DNA of 64,000 nt from Paenibacillus glucanolyticus NBRC 15330 (GTDB lineage Bacteria; Bacillota; Bacilli; Paenibacillales; Paenibacillaceae): assembly GCF_004000885.1 (NCBI RefSeq), contig NZ_BIMC01000004.1:62001-126000 (forward strand), given 5' to 3'. The notes beneath the pieces were generated by a model. It saw only the letters and a program-made list of their open reading frames with translations. It was not told the DNA's origin and made no database searches. Made by a program: the position numbers and the translations under genes. Of the stretch, positions 17,375-26,168 are shown piece by piece. Each line of letters begins with the position of its first letter. Position 1 is the stretch's first letter.

Positions 17375-17563
17375 ATGTACATGATTGTCATTGCGCTGGC
17401 ATTAATTGGAGGAGTATCAACACTTCTTGTAGGGTTATCACAAGAGAATAAGAAGGCTAATCCGAATTATGAACGGAAAACCAAGACCAATCTCACGAAG
17501 CTGCTCATCATCTATCTGGCATCCTTAATTGCATTCATTGTTATATGGATGATTTTTAAATAA
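17375..17563 (+). CDS. small two-helix membrane protein
   Basis: About 62 residues with two transmembrane helices (MIVIALALIGGVSTLLVGL and LLIIYLASLIAFIVIWMIF) joined by a basic, Asn/Lys-rich loop. The ATG at 17375 has a GGGG site upstream, and a TATAAT lies at 17337-17342. A strong terminator immediately follows, so this is a complete small transcription unit. Function unknown. Confidence 0.65.
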   Translation: MYMIVIALALIGGVSTLLVGLSQENKKANPNYERKTKTNLTKLLIIYLASLIAFIVIWMIFK

Positions 17564-17572
17564 CATACAGCA

Positions 17573-17610
17573 ACTGCTCCCCGTTACAGTGAACGGGGGG
17601 CAGTTTTTTT
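17573..17610 (+). terminator. rho-independent terminator
   Basis: ACTGCTCCCCGTT pairs with AACGGGGGGCAGT (one G-U) around a six-base loop, followed by seven T. Confidence 0.85.
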
Positions 17611-17689
17611 ATGATAAAGGACTTGGACGGGGCTTCATTCCCTCCACGCTGGACAGCTACATCTAACGTTCAAACCAAGTACACACGAT

Positions 17690-17920
17690 GTACCGGCTGC
17701 TTTTATTTTTTGCATCCTTTTTTCATGGATAGGGTCTGCAGCTATTATCTTTATGATTATCATTGGAACGCAGGTCCATTTGATGTAATCTGAAGACATC
17801 AGCTCCACAGCGGTTGATAGCATGGCCAACATTCTGATGTTTGTTATGTTCGCTGCTGGGTTTATTTTATCAATCGATGAGAAGAAAACCATTGCGTTTC
17901 TAATTCAGGAGGAGGTCTAG
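17690..17920 (+). pseudogene. remnant of a small membrane protein gene with in-frame stop
   Basis: One reading frame gives a coherent two-helix membrane protein but is broken by TAA at 17786-17788. Before the stop it reads PAAFIFCILFSWIGSAAII (helix 1, ending GTQVHLM). After it, the same frame continues SEDISSTAVDS and MANILMFVMFAAGFILSID (helix 2, ending FLIQEEV) to TAG at 17918. There is no ATG/GTG/TTG start in this frame upstream; an out-of-frame ATG at 17688 would join it through a slip in the T-rich run near 17702-17723. The pattern suggests a decayed gene, or sequence errors. The next gene's RBS lies within its last codons. Confidence 0.4.
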
Positions 17921-17927
17921 GAATCAT

Positions 17928-18905
17928 ATGGCATTGAACGTAGGAATCATCGGCACCGGCTGGTTTAGCAAGATGCATGCCCGTATTTTATCCGACATGG
18001 ACGGAGTGAGTGTTGCTGCCTTTGTCGGAACAAGCCAGGATAAGGCAGACCAAGCGATAGAAGGATACAGCTCTGCCAAAGCGTATGCGAACGTTGAGCA
18101 GATGCTGGATAATAGCAAGCCGGATGCTGTTTATATCTGTGTTCCACCCTTTGCGCATGGGGAGATAGAGTCCCTGCTTGTGGATCGGCATATTCCGTTT
18201 ATGGTCGAGAAGCCGCTTGGCACGAATCTGGAAATCCCGAAGAAGATTGCGCAAGGGGTGAAGAAGTCAGGGCTAATGACGTCAGTCGGTTATCATTTCC
18301 GTTATACGGACGCTGCCATCAAAGCGGCTGAGCTGCTGGAAAGCCGAAAGATCGGCATGGCTCTTGGCTACTGGATGGGTGATATGCCGCAGGTGTATTG
18401 GTGGAGACAACAGGAAGGCTCTGGAGGACAATTCATAGAACAAACCACGCATATGGTTGACCTGCTGCGCTGCCTGCTGGGGGAAGTGGATGAAGTGTAT
18501 GCGGCCTTTGCCCATAGAGCGATGAAGGATATGCATGATAATGTAAGCGTTCACGATGTGGGAACCGCTACACTGAAGTTAAAGAGCGGGGCAGTGGCAG
18601 CCATCTCCAATACCTGTATTTTGCCAGAATCGGAGAAGGTAGGCTTGGTTATCTATACGGAACAGGGGAGTCTTGACATCAGAGCAGACAGGCTGATCGT
18701 TAATGAACAAGGCAGGAGAACGGAATACCGGAATGCGGCCAACCCATATCAACGGGAGAACGAAGCATTTATTCATGCGGTACGCACAGGCGAAACTTCA
18801 GGAATCCTATCCTCTTATGAGGATGCCGTCCGCACAATGGAGATTACATATGCAGCTTTGCAGTCTGCTGAAACGGGATTGCCGGTCAAAATAGGAAATC
18901 ATTAA
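17928..18905 (+). CDS. Gfo/Idh/MocA family oxidoreductase
   Basis: This 325-residue NAD(P)-dependent sugar/inositol dehydrogenase-like enzyme has an N-terminal Rossmann fold (GIIGTGWFSKMHARIL), the conserved EKP motif (VEKPLGTN) that supplies the catalytic lysine, and a C-terminal alpha/beta sheet with QTTHMVDLLRCLLGEVDEV. RBS AGGAGGAGG precedes the ATG. The substrate is not predictable; family members act on inositols, glucosides or sugar acids. It is one of three members of this family in the window and stands alone. Confidence 0.9.
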   Translation: MALNVGIIGTGWFSKMHARILSDMDGVSVAAFVGTSQDKADQAIEGYSSAKAYANVEQMLDNSKPDAVYICVPPFAHGEIESLLVDRHIPFMVEKPLGTNLEIPKKIAQGVKKSGLMTSVGYHFRYTDAAIKAAELLESRKIGMALGYWMGDMPQVYWWRQQEGSGGQFIEQTTHMVDLLRCLLGEVDEVYAAFAHRAMKDMHDNVSVHDVGTATLKLKSGAVAAISNTCILPESEKVGLVIYTEQGSLDIRADRLIVNEQGRRTEYRNAANPYQRENEAFIHAVRTGETSGILSSYEDAVRTMEITYAALQSAETGLPVKIGNH

Positions 18906-19008
18906 ACAAACGGCACATATCACATCTAACCATGTGCTTCGGAATTCTATCGAGGGTGAGGGGCAACGAGAAGTACGGTGGCCTTTCGTGTGTGTATGGG
19001 TTCAGTTC

Positions 19009-19017
19009 TGTTATAAT
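19009..19017 (+). promoter_or_regulatory. extended -10 promoter of the 78-residue protein gene
   Basis: TG-T-TATAAT (19009-19017) is a perfect extended -10. No good -35 is present at the expected distance, as usual for extended -10 promoters. It lies 34 bp before the ATG at 19051. Confidence 0.55.
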
Positions 19018-19050
19018 AAGTGGACGCATGAAGGAAGGGAAAGATGTAAT

Positions 19051-19287
19051 ATGGCATTTACAGCACAGCAGGTGGCCGAATGGATGGTCGAGGAAATCAG
19101 ATTCACAGGCAATTTGTATCAGACCGAGGCCATACGGTATGTAAGCGAGCACTTCGGTGAGGAGTTCGTTTTTGTTAACGAGAACGGAAATGCCTCGCTG
19201 TCCAAGGAAGTGAAGAAGGCATTCCGCAAACTGCATGGCGGCCGCATTGCCTGGGATCGTGACGGGTTTATGTGGGCTTGGACGTAG
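19051..19287 (+). CDS. small DUF6953-like protein
   Basis: A 78-residue acidic protein (MAFTAQQVAEWMVEEIRFTG ...). The layout is 'AQ.VA.WM.E.......LYQ..A...I...FGE.FV..NENGN..' with 'V.K.FRKL......W.R....W' at the end. From memory this is the small Firmicute family DUF6953; function unknown. It probably folds as a winged-helix-like domain, but that is inference. RBS AAGGAAGGG precedes the ATG. A hairpin follows at 19345. Confidence 0.65.
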   Translation: MAFTAQQVAEWMVEEIRFTGNLYQTEAIRYVSEHFGEEFVFVNENGNASLSKEVKKAFRKLHGGRIAWDRDGFMWAWT

Positions 19288-19344
19288 AAACTTCCAGGGG
19301 GGTTCGGTGTCAACACGTAAAAACAGTCTGCGACTGTTATTCTG

Positions 19345-19377
19345 AGAAGTCTGATCATTCAGGCTTCTGTTGGTTTT
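19345..19377 (+). terminator. likely terminator of the 78-residue protein gene
   Basis: AGAAGTCTGA-TCAT-TCAGGCTTCT forms a 10-bp stem with one G-U, followed by GTTGGTTTT. A weaker hairpin (AACAGTC-TGC-GACTGTT) precedes it. Confidence 0.55.
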
Positions 19378-19492
19378 GATCAAAGGGATAACGGGGTACA
19401 CAGGGTGCAACGGATCGAGACCACTGACGAGTCAGGATTCGGAAAAATGAACAGGGGTCCGGTACACGTTGATTCTCCCTATATATAATCAG

Positions 19493-19525
19493 AACAGCTG
19501 CCTTGAATTCAAGGCAGCTGTTTTT
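19493..19525 (+). terminator. palindromic terminator between convergent genes
   Basis: A perfect palindrome with arms AACAGCTGCCTTGAA and TTCAAGGCAGCTGTT, followed by TTTTT on the plus strand. It lies just past the stop of the GH38 gene on the other strand, so it may act in both directions. Confidence 0.75.
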
Positions 19526-19534
19526 CATACATGA

Positions 19535-22024
19535 TTATTTTATCCGATGAATCGTAAATTGCCCGGTTGAAGCATGCAGAGCCTCCTTGGTCTGTTGTGG
19601 GTCGATCCCGTGATGCCGCTCTACCGCATATCGGAACTCATAGAAGCCGCCGAGCGTGGCTTTGAAGTTGGTTTCCCAGTAGTTGGTCAATATCCACGCA
19701 TACGTGTAAGGCCGGCTGTCCGCCGATTGCATGGTATGGAGCTGGCGCGGCGTATGCTCTAGCGTTCCCAACTGCACAAGCGGCGTGTCTGTCATCGATA
19801 CAGCGAGCGCTTCCCGGTCTTGGGCCGAGTACCAGAATATGCCCTCTTGGGCACTGGTGTAATCGATGCAGCTTCCCGGAATTTGATCCTTCCATGGACG
19901 GATGTGGCAGCCGGCTTTTTCAACATAAAGCTCCGCTTCGGGACCCATGGAGAATGGAAGTGCCACATATACGTTTTCGGGGAGCCAGACACTGTCCTTG
20001 TGGAAGCGGACGGACACCTCGGCACGAGGCTGGTTCGCAAACAGCTTGATGTGGAGGGCATAGTAGCTGAGCCCCTTCACTTCGAAGACCAGCTCGATCA
20101 GAGCGAACAGCGGGCCATTGTCGAGCACGTTGACGCGAGTCAGGCGCCCGGCATCGCGCTGCACATGGGTACCCTTCCGGTTGCGGCCCATACGGGCACG
20201 GGTAGCGCATATCTGGGATGGGCTGTGCTCATCCTGTGCAGGCGTAACCTCGTAAACCGGCGTGAACGGCCCATGCCGGCGTGTATCATCCAGCAGATCG
20301 GTTGAACGTGTCTTGTCGATCCAAGCCGTAATGCCCGCGTTGATCTCCCATTCGATGCGGAACGAATCCGATTCGATGAAGCTCTCACCCACTATGACCG
20401 GATAAGGGACCAGGGGCTCCAACCGAATGTCGGCGATTCCTTCACAAGCAATTGGCTCGGTGTTGCGCGCAGTCACCATGTTCCCGGAAGGGGAGCCGAC
20501 CTCTGCCATTTCGAGCGGGTGGATCGACAGCGTGCGGGATTCACCCGGCGTTAGCGTCAGCTCGGCTGCGAGGGCGCCTGTGTGCGTCAGCTGATACGGG
20601 AGCGACTGTCCGTTCGATTCATCGATAAGCTCGAACTTCCTCTTCAAGATGACGTTCTCCCAGCCATCGAGCGGAATAGCGACCTGCAGTGTGGCTGTGG
20701 CGGGCTCTGTATTGATCACCTCATACCGCAGAGGGCGATGGGGGGCCAGAAGCGCACCCTGACGGGCAACCAGCGCTTTATCCAATGCCCGGTATGCCAG
20801 CTTGCTTGCTTCAGCTGCATAGGCTTGCTTCCGAACCTCCAGCATTTGAACCTGCGGATGCCATGGCTCATACACGGAGGAATGATAACCCCACGTATGC
20901 TCCGCGTACATAGTTAGTGCTTGTGCAGCATCATCGATCTCGGCGGGGCTTACCGTTTCGGAAGCCGGATCCAGCCGCTTCACTTTGCGAAGCGTGCGCT
21001 GGGCATCCCGGTAAATCTGGGTGTGCATCGCCGTGGAGGCAACACCGTCCGTCCACCAATCCGGCCAGTCGCCCCGGTGCACCGGCAGCTCGGATAAGTC
21101 CTCCTGCTTCAGAGCCGCAAAAAATTCGGAGAGGGTAGCCAACTTAATCGTAATGCGGTCACCGTTCTGCTCATTCCAACTGGTCATCCATTCCGCAATG
21201 TCCGCATTCGGAGATGCATTATCCGTCCCAAGACCGGACACCATGATCGGAACAAAGGAATAGGGATAGGATTCCTGTTCAAGATTCCATAAATATCGGT
21301 TAATCCGTAATAATGCGATGTTGTTGTGGCGATGTTCAGGCTCCATCAGGTTATGCTGGAATTCGTCTTTGATGATGTATTTGCCGAGTGCATCCGGACA
21401 GAATCCGAGCTCGTTGCCAAACATGTAATGTTCGCCGTTCCACACAAGCAGCTTGCCGCCCTCCGGACTTTCCCACCAGAATGGGGTCTGCTTGCGACCC
21501 AGCGGATACATGCCGTGATGCGTGTGGATGCAGGAGAACAGGTGCTCAATGTTATTCTGCAGCAGGCTGTCGGCATATCCCCATCCGTAGCCGTTAATAT
21601 CAGCTGTCATGGCGCTGTCGATTCGGTGTCCGAAGGATTTCGCGTACTGCTGAGCCTTCCCGTGGTTGCGCTTCAGGAGGTCAAAGTCCGGGAGCTCGGT
21701 CATGTTCAGATAAGTTCCCGACAGCTCAATATCCCCTCGGATGACAGCTTGCTGAAAAGCTTCTTTCTCTTCGGGAGAGGCCGCTTCCAGAAATTTCTCC
21801 ACGGCCCAGAAGGTTTCGCAGGTCCAGCGGAATGAGCTCCAATCCGGACGCTCCCCGCGATGTGCGGCTTCTGCGATGCCGACCGCCTGGCGAATAAAGT
21901 CAACGTGGTACTGCTCGATCCTCTCCTGGCGCTCGGTGTAACCGATATCCGTGTGGGAATGATGGATGGCATAAATGGTCCAGGGACGAGCGGGTCTGTG
22001 ATCACCTTGGTTTGATAAGTTCAT
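19535..22024 (-). CDS. glycoside hydrolase family 38 alpha-mannosidase
   Basis: This 829-residue enzyme has the GH38 N-terminal catalytic domain. The zinc ligands and nucleophile are recognisable: His24 and Asp26 in HHSHTDIGYT, and Asp142 (nucleophile) in MTADINGYGWGY. A C-terminal beta-sandwich region (about 430-829) has RPLRYEVIN and LTPGESRTLSI-type strands. No signal peptide is visible, so it should act in the cytosol on imported mannosides. It is the last gene of a minus-strand set with a ROK kinase and a ManA protein, which would convert released mannose to fructose 6-phosphate. Linkage specificity is unknown. Confidence 0.88.
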   Translation of the reverse strand: MNLSNQGDHRPARPWTIYAIHHSHTDIGYTERQERIEQYHVDFIRQAVGIAEAAHRGERPDWSSFRWTCETFWAVEKFLEAASPEEKEAFQQAVIRGDIELSGTYLNMTELPDFDLLKRNHGKAQQYAKSFGHRIDSAMTADINGYGWGYADSLLQNNIEHLFSCIHTHHGMYPLGRKQTPFWWESPEGGKLLVWNGEHYMFGNELGFCPDALGKYIIKDEFQHNLMEPEHRHNNIALLRINRYLWNLEQESYPYSFVPIMVSGLGTDNASPNADIAEWMTSWNEQNGDRITIKLATLSEFFAALKQEDLSELPVHRGDWPDWWTDGVASTAMHTQIYRDAQRTLRKVKRLDPASETVSPAEIDDAAQALTMYAEHTWGYHSSVYEPWHPQVQMLEVRKQAYAAEASKLAYRALDKALVARQGALLAPHRPLRYEVINTEPATATLQVAIPLDGWENVILKRKFELIDESNGQSLPYQLTHTGALAAELTLTPGESRTLSIHPLEMAEVGSPSGNMVTARNTEPIACEGIADIRLEPLVPYPVIVGESFIESDSFRIEWEINAGITAWIDKTRSTDLLDDTRRHGPFTPVYEVTPAQDEHSPSQICATRARMGRNRKGTHVQRDAGRLTRVNVLDNGPLFALIELVFEVKGLSYYALHIKLFANQPRAEVSVRFHKDSVWLPENVYVALPFSMGPEAELYVEKAGCHIRPWKDQIPGSCIDYTSAQEGIFWYSAQDREALAVSMTDTPLVQLGTLEHTPRQLHTMQSADSRPYTYAWILTNYWETNFKATLGGFYEFRYAVERHHGIDPQQTKEALHASTGQFTIHRIK

Positions 22025-22066
22025 GTAACAGTAACCTCCTATTTATGAAGTGGGACGTATGTGTGG

Positions 22067-23047
22067 CTATCCATCTACAAAAATTCCCTCTATGCCGTTA
22101 AACACAGCGCTGATTCCATCCTCGAGAGTGAGAATGGGGATGGCATATTGGCCTAAAGCCAGCTGTATATCCCTTTCCCATAAGGGAAAACTGCCTGAGA
22201 TTTGCCCCCCGAGTACCAGGCGGTGGGGTTTAAAGTCAGCTATATAAGGCAGCAGCATCTCTCCCAGCCTGCAACCGTATTCGCGGAACAGGTCTTCAGC
22301 TTGCTTGTGACCGCGTGCAGCCGCTTCTGCAAGATCGGCTACATCCATTCCGTCCACGAGCAGTCCCCGCTCGCTAGCCAAATTCAGAATGCCCCTTCTC
22401 CCAAAATAACGGTCCACCGTATGATTCCGGTAGGGTTCGGCAAACAGCATTCCGCTGTCAGGAATCCTGTTCCTGCCAGCGATGATCTGCCCATTCTCTA
22501 TAAAGGCTGACCCAAGGCCTGTGCCGAGCGTAAGGCATATTAACCGCTCGGACGGAAACCGGATACTGGCGCCAAGCCCGAACATGAAGGCATCATTGCC
22601 GAACCGGATATTGGCTGCGGTTAAACGATTGGTCATGATGCCCGGGAATAAGCTCTTCTGCTTCTGGAATTCCGTTCGGAGCAGGTCGCGCACCGACAAT
22701 CTGTAGAGCGATTCATATTTGCCGACACCCTGAAGGAGGGCGATGCCTTCTGCATAATTGAAAGGTCCGGGAAAAGCAAAACCGATTCGGATCGAATCGT
22801 GATAATCCAATGGTCTGCAGGTGGAGGCAAATACGTTTAGCAGCTCCCGGCAGGCATTGGCAAAGCTGGCGATCGTATCGCTTGCCGAGCCCTGAGACTT
22901 CGACGGCCAGGTAAGGAACGAACCGGGAAGAAACGCCCCGTTCACGGTGAGTGCCCCTTTCAGGAATGTGCCGCCGGCATCAAGCGTGATGGTGATTCGG
23001 GCAGGAAACGGCTCGCTTGGGTGATCTGCTCCATCATCGCAGGGCAT
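22067..23047 (-). CDS. ROK family sugar kinase lacking the zinc motif
   Basis: This 326-residue ASKHA-fold protein has the phosphate-1 motif TLDAGGTFLKG (Asp23), an IGFAFPGPFN substrate segment and phosphate-2 CLTLGTGLGSAF. The adenosine region RLVLGGQISGSF lies near residue 280. The usual ROK zinc signature (CxCGxxGCxE after GHM) is missing; at that place it has EPYRNHTVDRYFGRRGI. It has no DNA-binding domain, so it is a kinase rather than a repressor. Between GH38 and ManA it most likely phosphorylates mannose. Its start overlaps the ManA stop by 14 bp. Confidence 0.82.
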   Translation of the reverse strand: MPCDDGADHPSEPFPARITITLDAGGTFLKGALTVNGAFLPGSFLTWPSKSQGSASDTIASFANACRELLNVFASTCRPLDYHDSIRIGFAFPGPFNYAEGIALLQGVGKYESLYRLSVRDLLRTEFQKQKSLFPGIMTNRLTAANIRFGNDAFMFGLGASIRFPSERLICLTLGTGLGSAFIENGQIIAGRNRIPDSGMLFAEPYRNHTVDRYFGRRGILNLASERGLLVDGMDVADLAEAAARGHKQAEDLFREYGCRLGEMLLPYIADFKPHRLVLGGQISGSFPLWERDIQLALGQYAIPILTLEDGISAVFNGIEGIFVDG

Positions 23048-24914
23048 GGAAATTCTCCTCTCCGGAAGTCCAAGAAGGCGGAAGCAGGGGATGGCTCCAC
23101 TCCGGATTGACTCGGGCGGCGATCAGCGTGCAGGGAGAGCCGGAGAGGTTCTCCAGACGATACTCGCCCACACATGCCGGGACGATGTAGGACTCCCCGT
23201 AGCCCCACTCAACGGCAGCATCCTCGTCTGCTGCCGGGATAAGGCGGACGCGTTCACCCTCCACGAGGTTGTACATGATAAATTCCCCGTGTGTGTCTGC
23301 GTTCCACGTATCGTGCAGGGACAGCCTGCTGACCTGAAAGAGAAGATCCTCCCGTTGGCCGAGCAGTTCCAGCGTGCTCTGACCTTGCCTGCTGATGAGC
23401 GTTGGCCGGGCAATAAGCCCGTGTTCTACGGCTGAAGTATTCATGGCATCGTTGATGTTGCGGCGTGCATGATCAGGGTTCATCGGACGAGGCCTGCCGT
23501 CCCCATCGAGCCGCAAATAATCGTATATTTTGAAAGTGAACCACCAGGTGGTTGAGGAAATTTCGAGCACCAGATTATCTTTGCCGGAGCAGTGCACCGT
23601 TCCCGGCGGAATGAGATAGAGATCCCCCGTCTGCGATTCATATTCGTTAACGTAGGAGGAGAGTTCAAGCGGTTGTTCGTGAAGGTGGGCATTCTCCACC
23701 GCTTCAAGCAGCTGTCCGCCGGTTATTCCTTCCTTCAGTCCCAGATACACCTTGGCTCCAGGGGAATTGCGCATGATGTAATAGGACTCCTGCTGTGTCA
23801 TATGCTCATTGAACTGCGATTCGGCATACTCTTGCAGCGGATGCACCTGAAGTGATAATTGCCCGCCTTGCATCGTATCCAGATAGTCAAACCGGATCGG
23901 AAAGTAATCGCCGAATAACTCGACATTCCGCTGTCCCAATATGTCATGGGGCGATGCCTCCATCAACAGGGTGAAGGGAATTTCCAGGGTGACGTCCTGA
24001 ACCCGCAGCAGCAGTGTATTCTCAGGAGCGATGGGTTCAAAGCTCCAGGCGCAGTTTGGCCATTCTTCGGGAAGGCCGCATAATTCCTTCAAGTATTGAC
24101 CGCCCCAAATCCCGGGGGCAAAAAACGGCTTGACCCGAAACGGCTGCCGACCGGTTTTGTGCAGTACTTCCTTCAAGGCTGCTACAGGCAGCCACACCGG
24201 CTCATCCGGGTGATTCAAGTCCATGTAGAACGCCATCTTATCCTCATGCTGGGCATAATAAGCTAACCAGTCGCGGCGGTAAGTTTCCCAAACAGGCCAT
24301 TCGAGAAATAAACAGTTCTTGTACGTCTCAACCTTGTCGTGACTCATGCCCAAGCCGAAGCTGCCCATATGCTGGGCGTGTCGCCGCTGCTGGTTCTCGC
24401 GGGAATAGTCGGCATAGAAGCGGAGATCAGGATCTCTGTCCGCCAGCATGGAGGCGCCGGGTCCGTATACAACGTAAATGCCTTTTTTCGTTTCAAATTC
24501 GAGCGCGCTTTTTTTTAAGGATTCTCTTGCATTATGCTGAAAATATTGACTGGGTCTGACATCAGCTGCCTTATAGCCGAACGCCCGGTTATCGGTCAAA
24601 TAAGGCGCCATCTCAGCTCGGAGCTCGGCCTCGGATTTTACATAATAGGACGTGGAATCACTCAGGAAGGGGATCCCCTCTTGGTCACAGATTTGCTGAA
24701 GCTTGACCAGCAATCGATCGAAATGAGCACCGTGTGTTCCATCGAGAGTTACAAAGATTCCGGGTTTTCCTGGTATCTCTTGCTGCGACTTCATGTTATA
24801 GGCGGATAGGATAAGAGAACACCAAGCGTCTGTCCCATACTTCATAAACAGGGGTTGCTTGCGAAAGTCCAAATGGTTGATTGGATGTGATTGAAAGGCA
24901 GTTGCAGATGTCAT
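23034..24914 (-). CDS. manA: class I mannose-6-phosphate isomerase with N-terminal kinase-like region
   Basis: This protein is 626 residues, about twice a usual ManA. The C-terminal part (about 255-626) is a cupin-type phosphomannose isomerase: the zinc-site QVHP in LSLQVHPLQEYAE, the second metal region YLIPPGTVHCSG, and DYLRLDGDGRPRPMN. The N-terminal part (about 45-250) resembles a uridine-kinase-like P-loop fold (IFVTLDGTHGAHFDRLLVKL; GIYVVYGPGAS), but the Walker A GxxGxGKS/T is replaced by DGTHGAHFD, so ATP binding is doubtful. RBS GGGAGGA precedes the ATG. It leads the ManA-ROK-GH38 set. Confidence 0.82.
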   Translation of the reverse strand: MTSATAFQSHPINHLDFRKQPLFMKYGTDAWCSLILSAYNMKSQQEIPGKPGIFVTLDGTHGAHFDRLLVKLQQICDQEGIPFLSDSTSYYVKSEAELRAEMAPYLTDNRAFGYKAADVRPSQYFQHNARESLKKSALEFETKKGIYVVYGPGASMLADRDPDLRFYADYSRENQQRRHAQHMGSFGLGMSHDKVETYKNCLFLEWPVWETYRRDWLAYYAQHEDKMAFYMDLNHPDEPVWLPVAALKEVLHKTGRQPFRVKPFFAPGIWGGQYLKELCGLPEEWPNCAWSFEPIAPENTLLLRVQDVTLEIPFTLLMEASPHDILGQRNVELFGDYFPIRFDYLDTMQGGQLSLQVHPLQEYAESQFNEHMTQQESYYIMRNSPGAKVYLGLKEGITGGQLLEAVENAHLHEQPLELSSYVNEYESQTGDLYLIPPGTVHCSGKDNLVLEISSTTWWFTFKIYDYLRLDGDGRPRPMNPDHARRNINDAMNTSAVEHGLIARPTLISRQGQSTLELLGQREDLLFQVSRLSLHDTWNADTHGEFIMYNLVEGERVRLIPAADEDAAVEWGYGESYIVPACVGEYRLENLSGSPCTLIAARVNPEWSHPLLPPSWTSGEENFHALR

Positions 24915-25035
24915 GGATGGATGTATCCTCCCTTCGGATTGTCTGGTTACGACTTCATTGTAGAAGGCAAGGGAGGATACGTCTTTATAAAAAGAGGAAG
25001 TGTTTTTGTACGATCAGGACATCGGTGGAGAAATG

Positions 25036-25962
25036 CTAGAGCTCGGAGTCATAGCGACCCTCAGAAAACTGCGAGCGCCGGAACCGGGCGGGGGTCACGC
25101 CAAGCTTGGACGTAAACACCCGTGTGAAGTAGTGTACGGACTCGAATCCGCAAAATACAGCAATCTCTTTAATCTGCCGATCTGTATGCAGGAGCAGATG
25201 TTTCGCCTTTTGCACGCGCTGCTCCTGCACATAATGGACAAAGGATTGATGACCGTATTTGCGGAACAGCCGTGTCAAATGACGGGTTGTGATGTGGAGA
25301 TGGCCCGCCACCCGCTCAAGCGACAGCGGCTCGTTGAGATTATCCTTGATGAACAGCTCGGCTTGATGAAACATCGAGATTCCTTCATCATGAGCCTCAG
25401 TTCCGGAAGGCTCTTGATAGAAGCCGGGGCCGTGGGCTGCAGCAATGGATAAAATCAGTGACGTGGCTATGCTGTTCAGCACATGCGGGGAATAGGTTTT
25501 ATCCACGGAATGAAACTGTGATAACAGCGACAGCCACAGGAGCCCGGGCGCTTGCAGCTGCCCTTCCTGAAGCACGGGAATGCCCTGTTTGGCTAACAGC
25601 CGGAATGCGGCCGCATAGAGCTCGTTATGTGCAGTTTCATCCAGCTCGAAAGCAACATAGCATAAGGACAAGCCCTCCTTGCTTCGGATCCGGTGCTGGA
25701 CGCCTGGGCGGGAGAGAAACATGGTGCCTGGTTGAAGGGGGAACTCTGTAGCGTCTTCTATATACGAGCCGCTACCTGTTAATACATAACAAGCTTCAAA
25801 AAAAGAATGTTTATGCTCCGTATTGTCGTAATGACGCGGCATGAATCCCCAATAGTGAATATGAACGGTTAGATCCTGCTGTTCAATACGGTTCAGGGTA
25901 CGGTTCAGGATGGAATTGGCCCGTTTATAAAACGATACAAATAAATGGTTGTCAATCAGCAT
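25036..25962 (-). CDS. AraC family regulator of the mannoside locus
   Basis: This 308-residue regulator has an N-terminal cupin (YDNTEHKHSFFEACYVLTGSG ... PGTMFLSRPGVQHRI) and a C-terminal AraC helix-turn-helix pair (SLERVAGHLHITTRHLTRLFRKY; IKEIAVFCGFESVHYFTRVF). It lies 121 bp upstream of manA on the same strand and diverges from ydhK. It is the natural candidate to sense a mannoside and switch on manA-ROK-GH38; this is inference from position. Confidence 0.88.
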   Translation of the reverse strand: MLIDNHLFVSFYKRANSILNRTLNRIEQQDLTVHIHYWGFMPRHYDNTEHKHSFFEACYVLTGSGSYIEDATEFPLQPGTMFLSRPGVQHRIRSKEGLSLCYVAFELDETAHNELYAAAFRLLAKQGIPVLQEGQLQAPGLLWLSLLSQFHSVDKTYSPHVLNSIATSLILSIAAAHGPGFYQEPSGTEAHDEGISMFHQAELFIKDNLNEPLSLERVAGHLHITTRHLTRLFRKYGHQSFVHYVQEQRVQKAKHLLLHTDRQIKEIAVFCGFESVHYFTRVFTSKLGVTPARFRRSQFSEGRYDSEL

Positions 25963-26111
25963 GGGAGAGTCTTCTCCTTCTCAAAAACGGCTCTGTATCT
26001 GCCGGTCATGTAAGTTACAGGATAATACGATGTCTCTCTATTTTATATCATAATGATAAGTTATAAAGAAAAAATGGGTATAGTGATGTTGTGCATAGAC
26101 AGCTACACAAG

Positions 26112-26140
26112 TTCTTCATAAGTAGATGCTATGCTATAAA
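26112..26140 (+). promoter_or_regulatory. extended -10 promoter of ydhK
   Basis: TG-C-TATAAA (26132-26140) is an extended -10; a weak -35 TTCTTC sits 17 bp upstream. It lies 28 bp before the ydhK start, with RBS AGAGAGGAG between. Confidence 0.5.
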
Positions 26141-26168
26141 TATTCAATTCTAGAGAGGAGTTTATACC

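Noticed and set aside
17611..17793. A 60-codon plus-strand frame beginning with ATG after a terminator
   Set aside because: No Shine-Dalgarno, Cys/Tyr/Trp-rich translation; a different frame through the same DNA shows better membrane-protein character.
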